DNA of 64,000 nt from Bacteroidales bacterium (GTDB taxonomy: Bacteria > Bacteroidota > Bacteroidia > Bacteroidales > UBA12077): NCBI GenBank assembly GCA_016342685.1, contig JAEINU010000002.1, positions 639,085 to 703,084 on the forward strand. The letters run 5' to 3'. The position numbers were made by a program, and so were the translations under genes. Numbering within the stretch: the stretch's first letter is position 1; every line of letters begins with the position of its first letter. Under the pieces are notes generated by a model that did no database searches, was not told the origin of the DNA, and was given only the letters and a program-made list of their open reading frames with translations. Positions 9,615 to 16,789 of the stretch are shown piece by piece.

Positions 9615-10493
9615 TTAATTTTTAAAATATGTCCCAATATCCAGTGGTGATGATACTTTCACAACATTTGAAGGAAAAATGGAATTTGATTCTTTAATTT
9701 GCAAACCTGTAACAAAAACTTTTTGAGACGGAAAGGTTTCCGACATTCTTTTTATGTACTTACCCACACCATTTAAATTTAATGATGATGTTATTGATAA
9801 AAATAAATAATTAGGATTCACCATACTAACAATCTGTTTAAGATCTTCAAATGGAACAGAACTTCCTAAATAATAAACCAATTTGCCTGTTTTTTTAACT
9901 AAATAATTATAAAATAATAATGCAAGTTCGTGATACTCACCTTCTGGTAAAAACATCACAACTTTTTCTACATTTTTAGAATCTGCTACATTTACATTAT
10001 CAATAGCTACCATTAACTTTTGACGAAATAAATTTGAAACAAAATGCTCATGAACCGGATTTATTGATCCCGTTTGCCATAATATTCCTATCTGGTTAAA
10101 GAAGGGGAAAATAACTTTAATTACAGCATTCTCAAAACCATCGTGCATTATATAACGAGATAGTATCTTATCAAATTTAAACTCATCCAACTCGACCATT
10201 GCAATGACTAAATTCTCAATACTACTTTCAGGGCTAGAAGTATCTGCTGACAATTCCATTACTTTATTAGACATTTCAGTATCAGAAAACTTTGCTATTT
10301 TTGAAATCTTAATGCCAAATCTATTTAATATTACAATGTTTAATAATCGCTTTAAATCATTGTCACAGTAATATCTAATATTTGTATCTGTACGATCAGG
10401 CTTTAATATTCCGTATCTTTTTTCCCAAATTCTAATTGTATGCGCTTTAATGCCCGATAATTTCTCCAATTCTTTGATAGAATAACTTGCCAT
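9615..10493 (-). CDS. MerR-family regulator with cobalamin-binding domain (CarH/LitR-like)
   Basis: This 292-residue protein has an N-terminal MerR winged helix (YSIKELEKLSGIKAHTIRIW then EKRYGILKPDRT). A helical bundle follows with a Wx9EH motif (WQTGSINPVHEH), and then a cobalamin-binding Rossmann domain with EYHELA in place of the usual ExHxxG. In CarH-type photoreceptors the Wx9EH residues cap adenosylcobalamin and make DNA release light-dependent. All these residues are present, so a B12-based light sensor is plausible, though some relatives sense B12 or nothing at all. It is monocistronic with its own terminator. Likely targets, such as photolyase or carotenoid genes, are not in the window. 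Confidence 0.9.
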   Translation of the reverse strand: MASYSIKELEKLSGIKAHTIRIWEKRYGILKPDRTDTNIRYYCDNDLKRLLNIVILNRFGIKISKIAKFSDTEMSNKVMELSADTSSPESSIENLVIAMVELDEFKFDKILSRYIMHDGFENAVIKVIFPFFNQIGILWQTGSINPVHEHFVSNLFRQKLMVAIDNVNVADSKNVEKVVMFLPEGEYHELALLFYNYLVKKTGKLVYYLGSSVPFEDLKQIVSMVNPNYLFLSITSSLNLNGVGKYIKRMSETFPSQKVFVTGLQIKESNSIFPSNVVKVSSPLDIGTYFKN

Positions 10494-10700
10494 AGTATTT
10501 TATTAATATTTCGAATTTTATCTTAGAACAACATATAGAGACAATGGTTCAAATCACTTCTGATTTTTCCCATTATAATGACCTAAGAAACAAATTGATA
10601 ATTGCGTTTAATTCTACAAATAAATATTTTTAATTCATTTTTAAAAAATCATTGATCAAAAAAAAATTATTTATTTTTATTCTATCAAAATTTATTCTAC

Positions 10701-10728
10701 AAAAAAGGAGCTGTATACAACAGCTCCT
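10701..10728 (-). terminator. Intrinsic terminator of the subtilisin gene
   Basis: Perfect 9-bp stem AGGAGCTGT/ACAGCTCCT with a 5-nt loop, followed on the minus strand by a TTTTTT tract. It lies 25 nt downstream of the S8 peptidase gene. Confidence 0.9.
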
Positions 10729-10753
10729 CAGTGATTTATATAGTTTTTTAATA

Positions 10754-11935
10754 TTAAATTGTTCCTATTGGATCTGGGTTTCCATCTGGATCACCATTTA
10801 CATACCCATCCGTCTTTGGATTTCCGTTTGTCATTAATAATATTCCGCACATGTGAGGAGCTGCCATAGAAGTTCCACTCATTGTAGCATAAGCACCACC
10901 TTTATAAGTTGAATAGATACTAACACCAGGCTCGCAAAAATCCACAGGAGGATTCCCATAATTTGAAAACGACGCAAAATAATCATTACTATCCATAGCT
11001 GAGATAGTCCAAATATTTGGTCCATTAACTCTAGCAGGAGAATGATTATTAGCATCATCAGTTTCGTTTCCTGCAGCTAATGCAAAGTAGATTCCATTTT
11101 GAGAGGCTGCATAAACAGCATCGTCTATTGGCTCATAAACACCACCACCTAAACTCATATTGACAGCGTCACCAGGTGAAGCATTAGCTCCAACAAAATC
11201 AATTCCAGCAATAATTTCGGAATATGCTCCACTTCCTCTTCTATTTAATACTTTTACCGGAACTACAGTTGCTCCAGCCGCAACTCCAATTACACCAATC
11301 TCATTATCAATAGCTGCAACTGTACCAGCGCAATGAGAACCATGTCCGTTGTCATCATCTGCTAAAGCATCTCCATTGATAAAATCGTAACCTCTGGCCA
11401 CATCAACATTAAGATCGGGATGATCTAAATCAATTCCAGTATCAATAATCCATGCTGTTTTACCAATTCCACTTCCATAACCAACACGTTCGATTCCCCA
11501 AGGAACTCCTTCTACTGGTGGCTCTGGAACAGGCTTTTTAAGAATAAACATACGATCTTGATGAACACTTTTTACTCTTGAATCTTTTTCCAATTTGAGT
11601 ACCTCGTCAGCATTCACTTTAACACTAAAGCCTTTATAAACCTCAGCATATGCATTTTTAATTTCGAAACTTGTAACACTTTTTGAACTTAATAGACTTG
11701 TAGCAAAGGATTTAATTTCTTTGATGCGCGATGCATAATCTGCCTTTGAACCTAAATCAAACTTAACTGATTCATCCAAAATAACAACATATTGGCCTTC
11801 GATGAAATTTCCATCTTCATAGCTTACTACACAATCTGTTGTTTCTGGATTTAGTACTTCTGACTCATTCTTTTGGCAACTTGTAAACATAACAATGCCA
11901 GTAACTGCAATAGCAGCAATAATCGTTTTTCTCAT
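10754..11935 (-). CDS. Subtilisin-family (S8) serine protease lipoprotein
   Basis: This 393-residue exported protease starts with a lipoprotein signal peptide (MRKTIIAAIAVTGIVMFTSC, lipobox Cys at 20). An inhibitor-I9-like propeptide covers about residues 45-135 (GQYVVILDESVKF...VKSVHQDRMF). The S8 catalytic domain has Asp in AWIIDTGIDLDHPD (near 164), His in NGHGSHCAGTVA (near 200) and Ser in MSGTSMAAPHMCG (near 353), so the triad is complete. The domain is compact, ending soon after the Ser segment. Upstream in-frame codons to 12019 look non-coding; the ATG at 11935 gives the signal peptide. A 19-bp palindrome lies about 100 bp upstream. Confidence 0.94.
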   Translation of the reverse strand: MRKTIIAAIAVTGIVMFTSCQKNESEVLNPETTDCVVSYEDGNFIEGQYVVILDESVKFDLGSKADYASRIKEIKSFATSLLSSKSVTSFEIKNAYAEVYKGFSVKVNADEVLKLEKDSRVKSVHQDRMFILKKPVPEPPVEGVPWGIERVGYGSGIGKTAWIIDTGIDLDHPDLNVDVARGYDFINGDALADDDNGHGSHCAGTVAAIDNEIGVIGVAAGATVVPVKVLNRRGSGAYSEIIAGIDFVGANASPGDAVNMSLGGGVYEPIDDAVYAASQNGIYFALAAGNETDDANNHSPARVNGPNIWTISAMDSNDYFASFSNYGNPPVDFCEPGVSIYSTYKGGAYATMSGTSMAAPHMCGILLMTNGNPKTDGYVNGDPDGNPDPIGTI

Positions 11936-12032
11936 GATAATGTGATAAAAGGTTAATAATAAATTTTTCTCACTTGCAAATAATGAAATACTTTTCACAA
12001 TAACAAATAAGAGTAACAAACAAAAACTAGCA

Positions 12033-12051
12033 CTTATTGATAATCAATAAG
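12033..12051. promoter_or_regulatory. Perfect 19-bp palindrome upstream of the protease gene
   Basis: CTTATTGAT-A-ATCAATAAG has two 9-bp perfect arms and a single central base. It lies about 100 bp upstream of the S8 gene start and about 150 bp upstream of the divergent mnmD gene. Such dyads are often repressor sites, but in AT-rich DNA chance is possible. Confidence 0.35.
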
Positions 12052-12203
12052 AACTAAAAGCCCCAAAACTTTTAATCATCATGAATTGATATGTCAACAT
12101 AGAATTGTTTTAAATTATTAATTACTTTAATTTTATTCCTTAATTAAACTAATCTAGATTAAAAATAATTAAATAGATTAAGTATTAATAATGAGATAAA
12201 TAA

Positions 12204-12875
12204 ATGACCAAAATAATTACTACAAAAGATAAATCGACCACTCTTTATACAGAAAAATTCGATGAACACTATCACTCAACCTTTGGTGCCATTAATGAAT
12301 CATTACATATATTTATTAACGAAGGCTTGCTATATAGTAATTTAAAAACGGTAAACATTTTTGAAGTTGGGTTTGGAACCGGACTAAATGCTTTTCTTAC
12401 CTATATACAAAGCCAGAAAAGCAATATAACGGTTAATTATATATGCATCGAAAAATTCCCAATTCAGAAAAATATTGCAAATCAATTAAACTATCCTGAA
12501 CTATTATCTCCAGAAAACAAAAGTATATTTAATCTGTTTCATGAATGTGAATGGAATAAGGATATTGCAATTAATGAACTTTTTACTTTCAAAAAAGTTT
12601 TAGGAGATTTTACAAAATATGATTTCGATAACAAATATGATATCATATATTTTGATGCATTTGCCCCAGAGAAACAACCAGAGTTATGGAATCTTTCAAT
12701 TTTCCAAAAAGTTTATACCGTTTTAAATAACAAAGGCATTTTAACTACATATAGCAGCAAGGGAATTGTTAAGAATAATCTTAGAGAAGCTGGTTTTATA
12801 GTTAAAAGATTAAAGGGGCCAGAAGGGAAAAGACATATCTTAAGAGCTGAAAAAACTGAAGACGAAAAATTTTAA
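12204..12875 (+). CDS. mnmD: tRNA 5-methylaminomethyl-2-thiouridine methyltransferase (MnmD)
   Basis: This 223-residue SAM-dependent methyltransferase is equivalent to the MnmC2 half of E. coli MnmC. The SAM-binding motif I reads IFEVGFGTGLNAFLT (near residue 53). The DUF752/MnmD signature YDIIYFDAFAPEKQPELWN lies near residue 150, and the C-terminus GPEGKRHILRA is typical. It completes mnm5s2U34 in the tRNA wobble position. Only the methyltransferase part is present, with no FAD oxidase domain, which is the usual arrangement in Bacteroidota (stand-alone MnmD). It precedes the FKBP gene, which appears to have its own promoter. Confidence 0.93.
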   Translation: MTKIITTKDKSTTLYTEKFDEHYHSTFGAINESLHIFINEGLLYSNLKTVNIFEVGFGTGLNAFLTYIQSQKSNITVNYICIEKFPIQKNIANQLNYPELLSPENKSIFNLFHECEWNKDIAINELFTFKKVLGDFTKYDFDNKYDIIYFDAFAPEKQPELWNLSIFQKVYTVLNNKGILTTYSSKGIVKNNLREAGFIVKRLKGPEGKRHILRAEKTEDEKF

Positions 12876-12897
12876 CTTTTTTTAAATATAATACATA

Positions 12898-12928
12898 TTG
12901 TCAATTTCAAATAAAATAAGCAACTTTG
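12898..12928 (+). promoter_or_regulatory. Candidate promoter of the FKBP gene
   Basis: TTG at 12898-12900 and CAACTTTG at 12921-12928 (7 of 8 with TAnnTTTG) are separated by 20 nt, as in Bacteroidota housekeeping promoters. The predicted start site lies about 30 nt before the ATG at 12968. Confidence 0.5.
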
Positions 12929-12967
12929 CACATCAACCATAAAAATTATTTTAAAAAGTATAATACT

Positions 12968-13696
12968 ATGAAGATTAAGAATTTACTATTGATTATTGCT
13001 GGAGCGGCAATTTTGGTTTCTTGCGAAAAAAAGGAAACTACAAAAGTTGAATTAAAAACTCAACTTGACTCTGTTACTTATGCTATTGGTGTTGATGTAG
13101 CAACATCTCTTAAGAGACAAGGATTTGAAGAAATTGACGGAGACATATTTAAAGCTGGACTTATTGAGAATTTTAATGAAGAAGAATTATTAGTTTCTCT
13201 AGAAGATGTTCAATTAATATTGCGTAAATATTTTACCAAATTGAAAGAAGAACAAGTAAAGAAAATGGAACTTAAAAAAGTTGAGAACCTAGAAGAAGGT
13301 CAAAAGTTCCTTAAAAAGAATAAGAAGAAAAAGGGTATTATTGAAACTGCAAGTGGTTTACAATACGAAATTCTTCAAGAAGGTACTGGAAAAACTCCAT
13401 CTGCGACTGATATGGTAAAATGTCATTATCATGGAACATTACTTGACGGAACTGTATTCGATAGTTCAGTAGAAAGAGATAAGCCAGCAGAATTCCAATT
13501 AAACAGAGTTATAAAAGGTTGGACAGAAGGATTGCAGTTAATGAAAGAAGGTGCTAAATATAAGTTCTATATTCCTACAGAATTAGCTTATGGAGAGAAT
13601 GTAAGACCTGGAGGTAAAGTAGGTCCTAACATGGCATTAACATTCGAAGTTGAACTTATTGAGGTAATGGGAACTCCTGAAACTCCTGCTCAATAA
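12968..13696 (+). CDS. FKBP-type peptidyl-prolyl isomerase lipoprotein
   Basis: This 242-residue protein begins with a lipoprotein signal (MKIKNLLLIIAGAAILVSC). A helical FKBP N-terminal dimerisation region follows (VTYAIGVDVATSLKRQGFEEIDGDIF), then a lysine-rich linker (KKNKKKKG). The FKBP catalytic domain (about residues 130-235) contains VKCHYHGTLLDGTVFDSS, WTEGLQLMKEGAKYKFYIP and MALTFEVELIEV. This resembles FkpA/Mip-like periplasmic foldases that speed proline isomerisation. I chose the ATG at 12968 over the upstream in-frame start at 12926 because only it exposes the signal peptide. A strong terminator follows. Confidence 0.94.
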   Translation: MKIKNLLLIIAGAAILVSCEKKETTKVELKTQLDSVTYAIGVDVATSLKRQGFEEIDGDIFKAGLIENFNEEELLVSLEDVQLILRKYFTKLKEEQVKKMELKKVENLEEGQKFLKKNKKKKGIIETASGLQYEILQEGTGKTPSATDMVKCHYHGTLLDGTVFDSSVERDKPAEFQLNRVIKGWTEGLQLMKEGAKYKFYIPTELAYGENVRPGGKVGPNMALTFEVELIEVMGTPETPAQ

Positions 13697-13713
13697 TAAT
13701 TATATAATTTATT

Positions 13714-13745
13714 AAAGCAAGCGTAATCATACGCTTGCTTTTTAT
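13714..13745 (+). terminator. Intrinsic terminator after the FKBP gene
   Basis: Perfect 11-bp stem (AAAGCAAGCGT with ACGCTTGCTTT) and a 6-nt loop run straight into a T-rich tract. Confidence 0.93.
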
Positions 13746-13769
13746 TTTGGAAAACTAATAAATCTTTAT

Positions 13770-14207
13770 ATGAAAAAAGCAGATATTATAACAGAAAAAG
13801 GTACTATGAAAGTCGAGTTCTTTGAGAATGATGCTCCAGGTACTGTTGAGAATTTTTTAAAACTATCGAAAGAAGGATTTTACGATGGATTAACTTTCCA
13901 TAGAGTAATTCCTAACTTTGTAATCCAAGGAGGATGTCCTGATGGAACAGGAATGGGTGGTCCGGGTTACAACATTAAATGTGAGTTAGATGGCGAGAAT
14001 CAATATCACGACCGCGGGGTTCTTTCAATGGCTCACGCTGGAAGAGATACTGGTGGATCTCAGTTCTTCGTTTGCCATAGCCGTGAGAACACAGCACATT
14101 TAGACAGAAATCACACTGTATTTGGAAAAGTATTTGAAGGTCTTGAAGTGATTGATGCTATACAGCAAGGTGATAAAATTGAAAAAATAGTTGTAACAGA
14201 GGAATAA
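13770..14207 (+). CDS. Cyclophilin-type peptidyl-prolyl isomerase
   Basis: This compact 145-residue cyclophilin without a signal peptide is probably cytoplasmic. It contains [22 protein letters not shown] (the Arg and Phe of the active site), [19 protein letters not shown] and [19 protein letters not shown]. It catalyses cis-trans isomerisation of prolyl bonds during folding. The gene sits 8 nt upstream of the DUF3127 gene and the two are likely one transcript. Confidence 0.95.
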   Translation: MKKADIITEKGTMKVEFFENDAPGTVENFLKLSKEGFYDGLTFHRVIPNFVIQGGCPDGTGMGGPGYNIKCELDGENQYHDRGVLSMAHAGRDTGGSQFFVCHSRENTAHLDRNHTVFGKVFEGLEVIDAIQQGDKIEKIVVTEE

Positions 14208-14215
14208 TTTAAGGT

Positions 14216-14602
14216 ATGAGTTTCGAAATCACAGGTAAACTGATAGAAAAATACAATACTATTCAAGTTAGCGATCGTTTTAAGAAACGTGAATTTGTAA
14301 TAGAGAAAACTGAATCGAATGGTGGAATGGAATTTACCGATCATATTAAATTCCAACTAACACAAGATAGATGTAACTTGGTTGATAATATTGAAGTAAA
14401 TGCAGAAGTAAAAATTAGCTTTAATATTAGAGGTAATAAGTGGGAAAAAGAGGGGAAAGTAAATTACTTTACGAATCTAGATGCTTGGAGAATTGAAAAA
14501 GCACAGGATTTAAGTCAGAGTAATTTCCCGGGCGATATGCCTCCTCCACCCCAAATGGATAGTTTGCCTCCTGATAGTGAATCTGATGATTTGCCATTCT
14601 AA
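14216..14602 (+). CDS. DUF3127 protein
   Basis: A 128-residue protein with the DUF3127 pattern common in Bacteroidota: FEITGKLIEKYNTIQVSDRF followed by KKREFVIEK, then NIEVNAEVKISFNIRGNKWE and YFTNLDAWRIEKAQ. The strand-rich layout with a C-terminal proline-rich acidic tail (PPPPQMDSLPPDSESDDLPF) resembles single-stranded-DNA-binding OB-fold proteins, whose acidic tip recruits partners. That similarity is my inference; the family has no assigned function. Confidence 0.85.
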   Translation: MSFEITGKLIEKYNTIQVSDRFKKREFVIEKTESNGGMEFTDHIKFQLTQDRCNLVDNIEVNAEVKISFNIRGNKWEKEGKVNYFTNLDAWRIEKAQDLSQSNFPGDMPPPPQMDSLPPDSESDDLPF

Positions 14603-14608
14603 ATAAAT

Positions 14609-14641
14609 AAAAAAGGTTGTTATTAAACCTCAACTTTTTTA
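14609..14641 (+). terminator. Intrinsic terminator after the DUF3127 gene
   Basis: AAAAAGGTTG pairs with CAACTTTTTT (one G-T pair) across an 11-nt loop, ending in a T tract 7 nt after the stop codon. Confidence 0.8.
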
Positions 14642-14642
14642 T

Positions 14643-14709
14643 TGTCATATTGAGCCTGTCGAAATATCTCTAATCGTTATGAAGATTTTTCGACAAGCTC
14701 AGAATGACA
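14643..14709. repeat. Intergenic inverted repeat of the TGTCATTCTGAGCTTGTCG type
   Basis: A left arm, TGTCATATTGAGCCTGTCGA, and a right arm that reads TGTCATTCTGAGCTTGTCGA on the other strand surround a 15-20 nt spacer, forming a long imperfect hairpin of about 26 bp. Very similar palindromic units are scattered in intergenic regions of many Bacteroidota genomes (from memory). It lies between convergent genes. Its role, whether a REP/MITE-like mobile unit or an RNA structure, is unknown. Confidence 0.75.
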
Positions 14710-14725
14710 GAAATATATTTCTTCC

Positions 14726-15445
14726 CTATTTCATTTTTACTTTACAAACATCTTTATTTGCCTTATTCTTAAGAATATAATAATACACACACTCTTCAAA
14801 GCTTTTATTTACGGTAAAGATATCGTTCAGTTTTAATTCAGTGAGAAAATTTATTTCAAATTCGCTTATATTTATATTTTCTTCCGAAAAATATGAGTCT
14901 AGAATCCATCTAACATAAGTTGCATTGTTTACATGCTTATTTACATCGAGATCGCTATAATAGACTTTCCTTTTATCCAATTCTGCTAAATCACCTTGGA
15001 ATGGTACCTTTCCAAGCACTTTCGCAATAGCATTTTCTTTGAAGAAATTCTCATGAATAAAATTGAATTGCTCTAAACGCTTTGGGCGTTTTGTACTCTG
15101 ATCTAGTATTAGCCAATAACTTGTTGCTCTAGCAACAATCTTACCTTGATTAAATATCTGAAAATCGCGAATAGCAAATAAACCATCTATGCCTTTGGGC
15201 CAAGTTTTTATTTCTATATCATCTTTCCACTCGGGATATTCATTAATCTCGATATAAATTTTAGACAACACCCAAAATGCATTTTGCTTCTCTAAATCTT
15301 CAAAGCCAAATTCATTTGCTTGGGCATTTTCCCATGCACATTCTTGTAAAAGGTGAAATATTGTTGGCAAAGTTAATTTGCCGTTATGGTCTGTATCGTA
15401 AGATTTTATTTTGAAATTATAAATACCAAAAGGAAATTTTAACAT
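14726..15445 (-). CDS. Acyl-ACP thioesterase (FatA/FatB-like double hotdog)
   Basis: This 239-residue protein of the acyl-ACP thioesterase family (PF01643) releases fatty acids from acyl carrier protein. The N-terminal hotdog contains YDTDHNGKLTLPTIFHLLQE and FWVLSKIYIEINEYPEW. The second hotdog has YYSDLDVNKHVNNATYVRWI, where the Asn and His of HVNN are the catalytic region. The start codon immediately follows the stop codon of the HlyD gene with no gap, so the two are translationally coupled and this is the last gene of the exporter operon. Its link to peptide export is unexplained; it may simply share a transcript. Confidence 0.92.
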   Translation of the reverse strand: MLKFPFGIYNFKIKSYDTDHNGKLTLPTIFHLLQECAWENAQANEFGFEDLEKQNAFWVLSKIYIEINEYPEWKDDIEIKTWPKGIDGLFAIRDFQIFNQGKIVARATSYWLILDQSTKRPKRLEQFNFIHENFFKENAIAKVLGKVPFQGDLAELDKRKVYYSDLDVNKHVNNATYVRWILDSYFSEENINISEFEINFLTELKLNDIFTVNKSFEECVYYYILKNKANKDVCKVKMK

Positions 15446-16771
15446 CTAATTGTTTTTTTGCCCAAACTTAGTATTTTTCTTTAAAATAAGATTCAATGGT
15501 CGTACTATTCTTCTTAAAAGACTCAAATCTTCTGTAATAATTTCGGCACTACCATTCATTTCTTGCTTAAATTCAAGGTCTATGCCATAAAATGTGGTTA
15601 GCCCATTATTCAGCTTAATCTCAACAGTATAAAAATCATTACTTGGAGCCAGTGAAATTGAACTAACATGTCCCTGAACCATCCCAAATTCCATGTAAGG
15701 ATAATTTGCAAATTGGATATTTGCCTGTTGTCCGTTCTTAACTTTTCCTGCACCCTGAAAATTCAGTTTAACCTTTCCAATAATCTCTCCCTCATCTGCC
15801 GGAATAATCGTCATAACAGTTTCTCCTGCTATGACCGATTGATTTTCGTTCCAATATTGATTGAAAGTTACTTTACCTTCTGTAGCTGCTGTTAAAACAA
15901 ACTGATATTTCCATGTGCCAATTGCCGATTTTAGATTCTCAATGGATTCTTCGATTAATAAAGACTGATCAGATAATTGCTTTTCTTTCTGTAATTCGAG
16001 TTCTAAAATATTTTGATTTAAACTTTCTATTTGTAACTCAACATTGGTAATTGAAATCTTAATTTGCTCATAATTATATTGCTTGGAAATTAAAAGTGAC
16101 TTTGATTTTTCGACATCGGCATCGGATAATAAACCTTGAGAATGTAAGTTAGAATCTCTTTTATACTGTTTTTCAGTTAAAAAAGATTCTTCCTCCAATA
16201 AATTACTCTGAATTATAAGGTTCCTAGAATAAATATCATACTTTTTTAACTCCTGTTTGTACAAAACAATCTTTTTACTGTGATAGTCGAGTTTAAGAAT
16301 TCTATTATACTCATCGATATATTTTATAAGATTAGCATAGATAGACTGCACACTACCTAAAGTATAACCACTTTTAAAACTATTAACAATAAGATTGAAA
16401 TTATTAGGTAAAATAAAATCGTCTAATTTCAATTCAAGCTCCTTTACATCCACATATTTTGCAGGATTTTCTATTACTGCTAGCACTTGATTTTTTGACA
16501 CTAAATCATTATTTGCAACCAACAAATTTTGAATTTTACCTGTAGATTTTGTCAAAACAGGTGCTGGAGGGTTTTCTGTAGTTAATATAATCTCTGCCGA
16601 GACAATATCAGGATATCTAAAAAAAGCACTCCCAATAATTATTATACTAACAACAAAGAAAACAATAGTAATTCCCCAACGAATAATCCATTTAGGAGGG
16701 CGAGTTAATATTTCCTGTACCGTACTTGATCGCAATTCGATTCGTTCTATTTCTTCGTTTTTTAATTCCAT
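15446..16771 (-). CDS. HlyD-family membrane fusion protein of the peptide exporter
   Basis: This 441-residue adaptor has one transmembrane helix (WGITIVFFVVSIIIIGSAFF, residues ~32-52), a split biotinyl-lipoyl domain (GKIQNLLVANNDLVSKNQVLA and TAATEGKVTFNQYWNENQSV), a long alpha-hairpin coiled coil (residues ~130-285) and a C-terminal beta-barrel (GQQANIQFANYPYMEFGMVQGHV). It bridges the inner-membrane ABC exporter encoded just upstream (18 nt away) to an outer-membrane channel such as TolC, which is not in the window. The C39 transporter/HlyD pair is the usual export system for GG-leader peptides. Confidence 0.93.
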   Translation of the reverse strand: MELKNEEIERIELRSSTVQEILTRPPKWIIRWGITIVFFVVSIIIIGSAFFRYPDIVSAEIILTTENPPAPVLTKSTGKIQNLLVANNDLVSKNQVLAVIENPAKYVDVKELELKLDDFILPNNFNLIVNSFKSGYTLGSVQSIYANLIKYIDEYNRILKLDYHSKKIVLYKQELKKYDIYSRNLIIQSNLLEEESFLTEKQYKRDSNLHSQGLLSDADVEKSKSLLISKQYNYEQIKISITNVELQIESLNQNILELELQKEKQLSDQSLLIEESIENLKSAIGTWKYQFVLTAATEGKVTFNQYWNENQSVIAGETVMTIIPADEGEIIGKVKLNFQGAGKVKNGQQANIQFANYPYMEFGMVQGHVSSISLAPSNDFYTVEIKLNNGLTTFYGIDLEFKQEMNGSAEIITEDLSLLRRIVRPLNLILKKNTKFGQKNN

Positions 16772-16789
16772 AACACAAAAAGAAATTTC

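Noticed and set aside
10652-10837. Plus-strand 61-codon frame at the end of the subtilisin gene
   Set aside because: It overlaps the minus-strand terminator hairpin and the coding end of the protease, with no start context or similarity.
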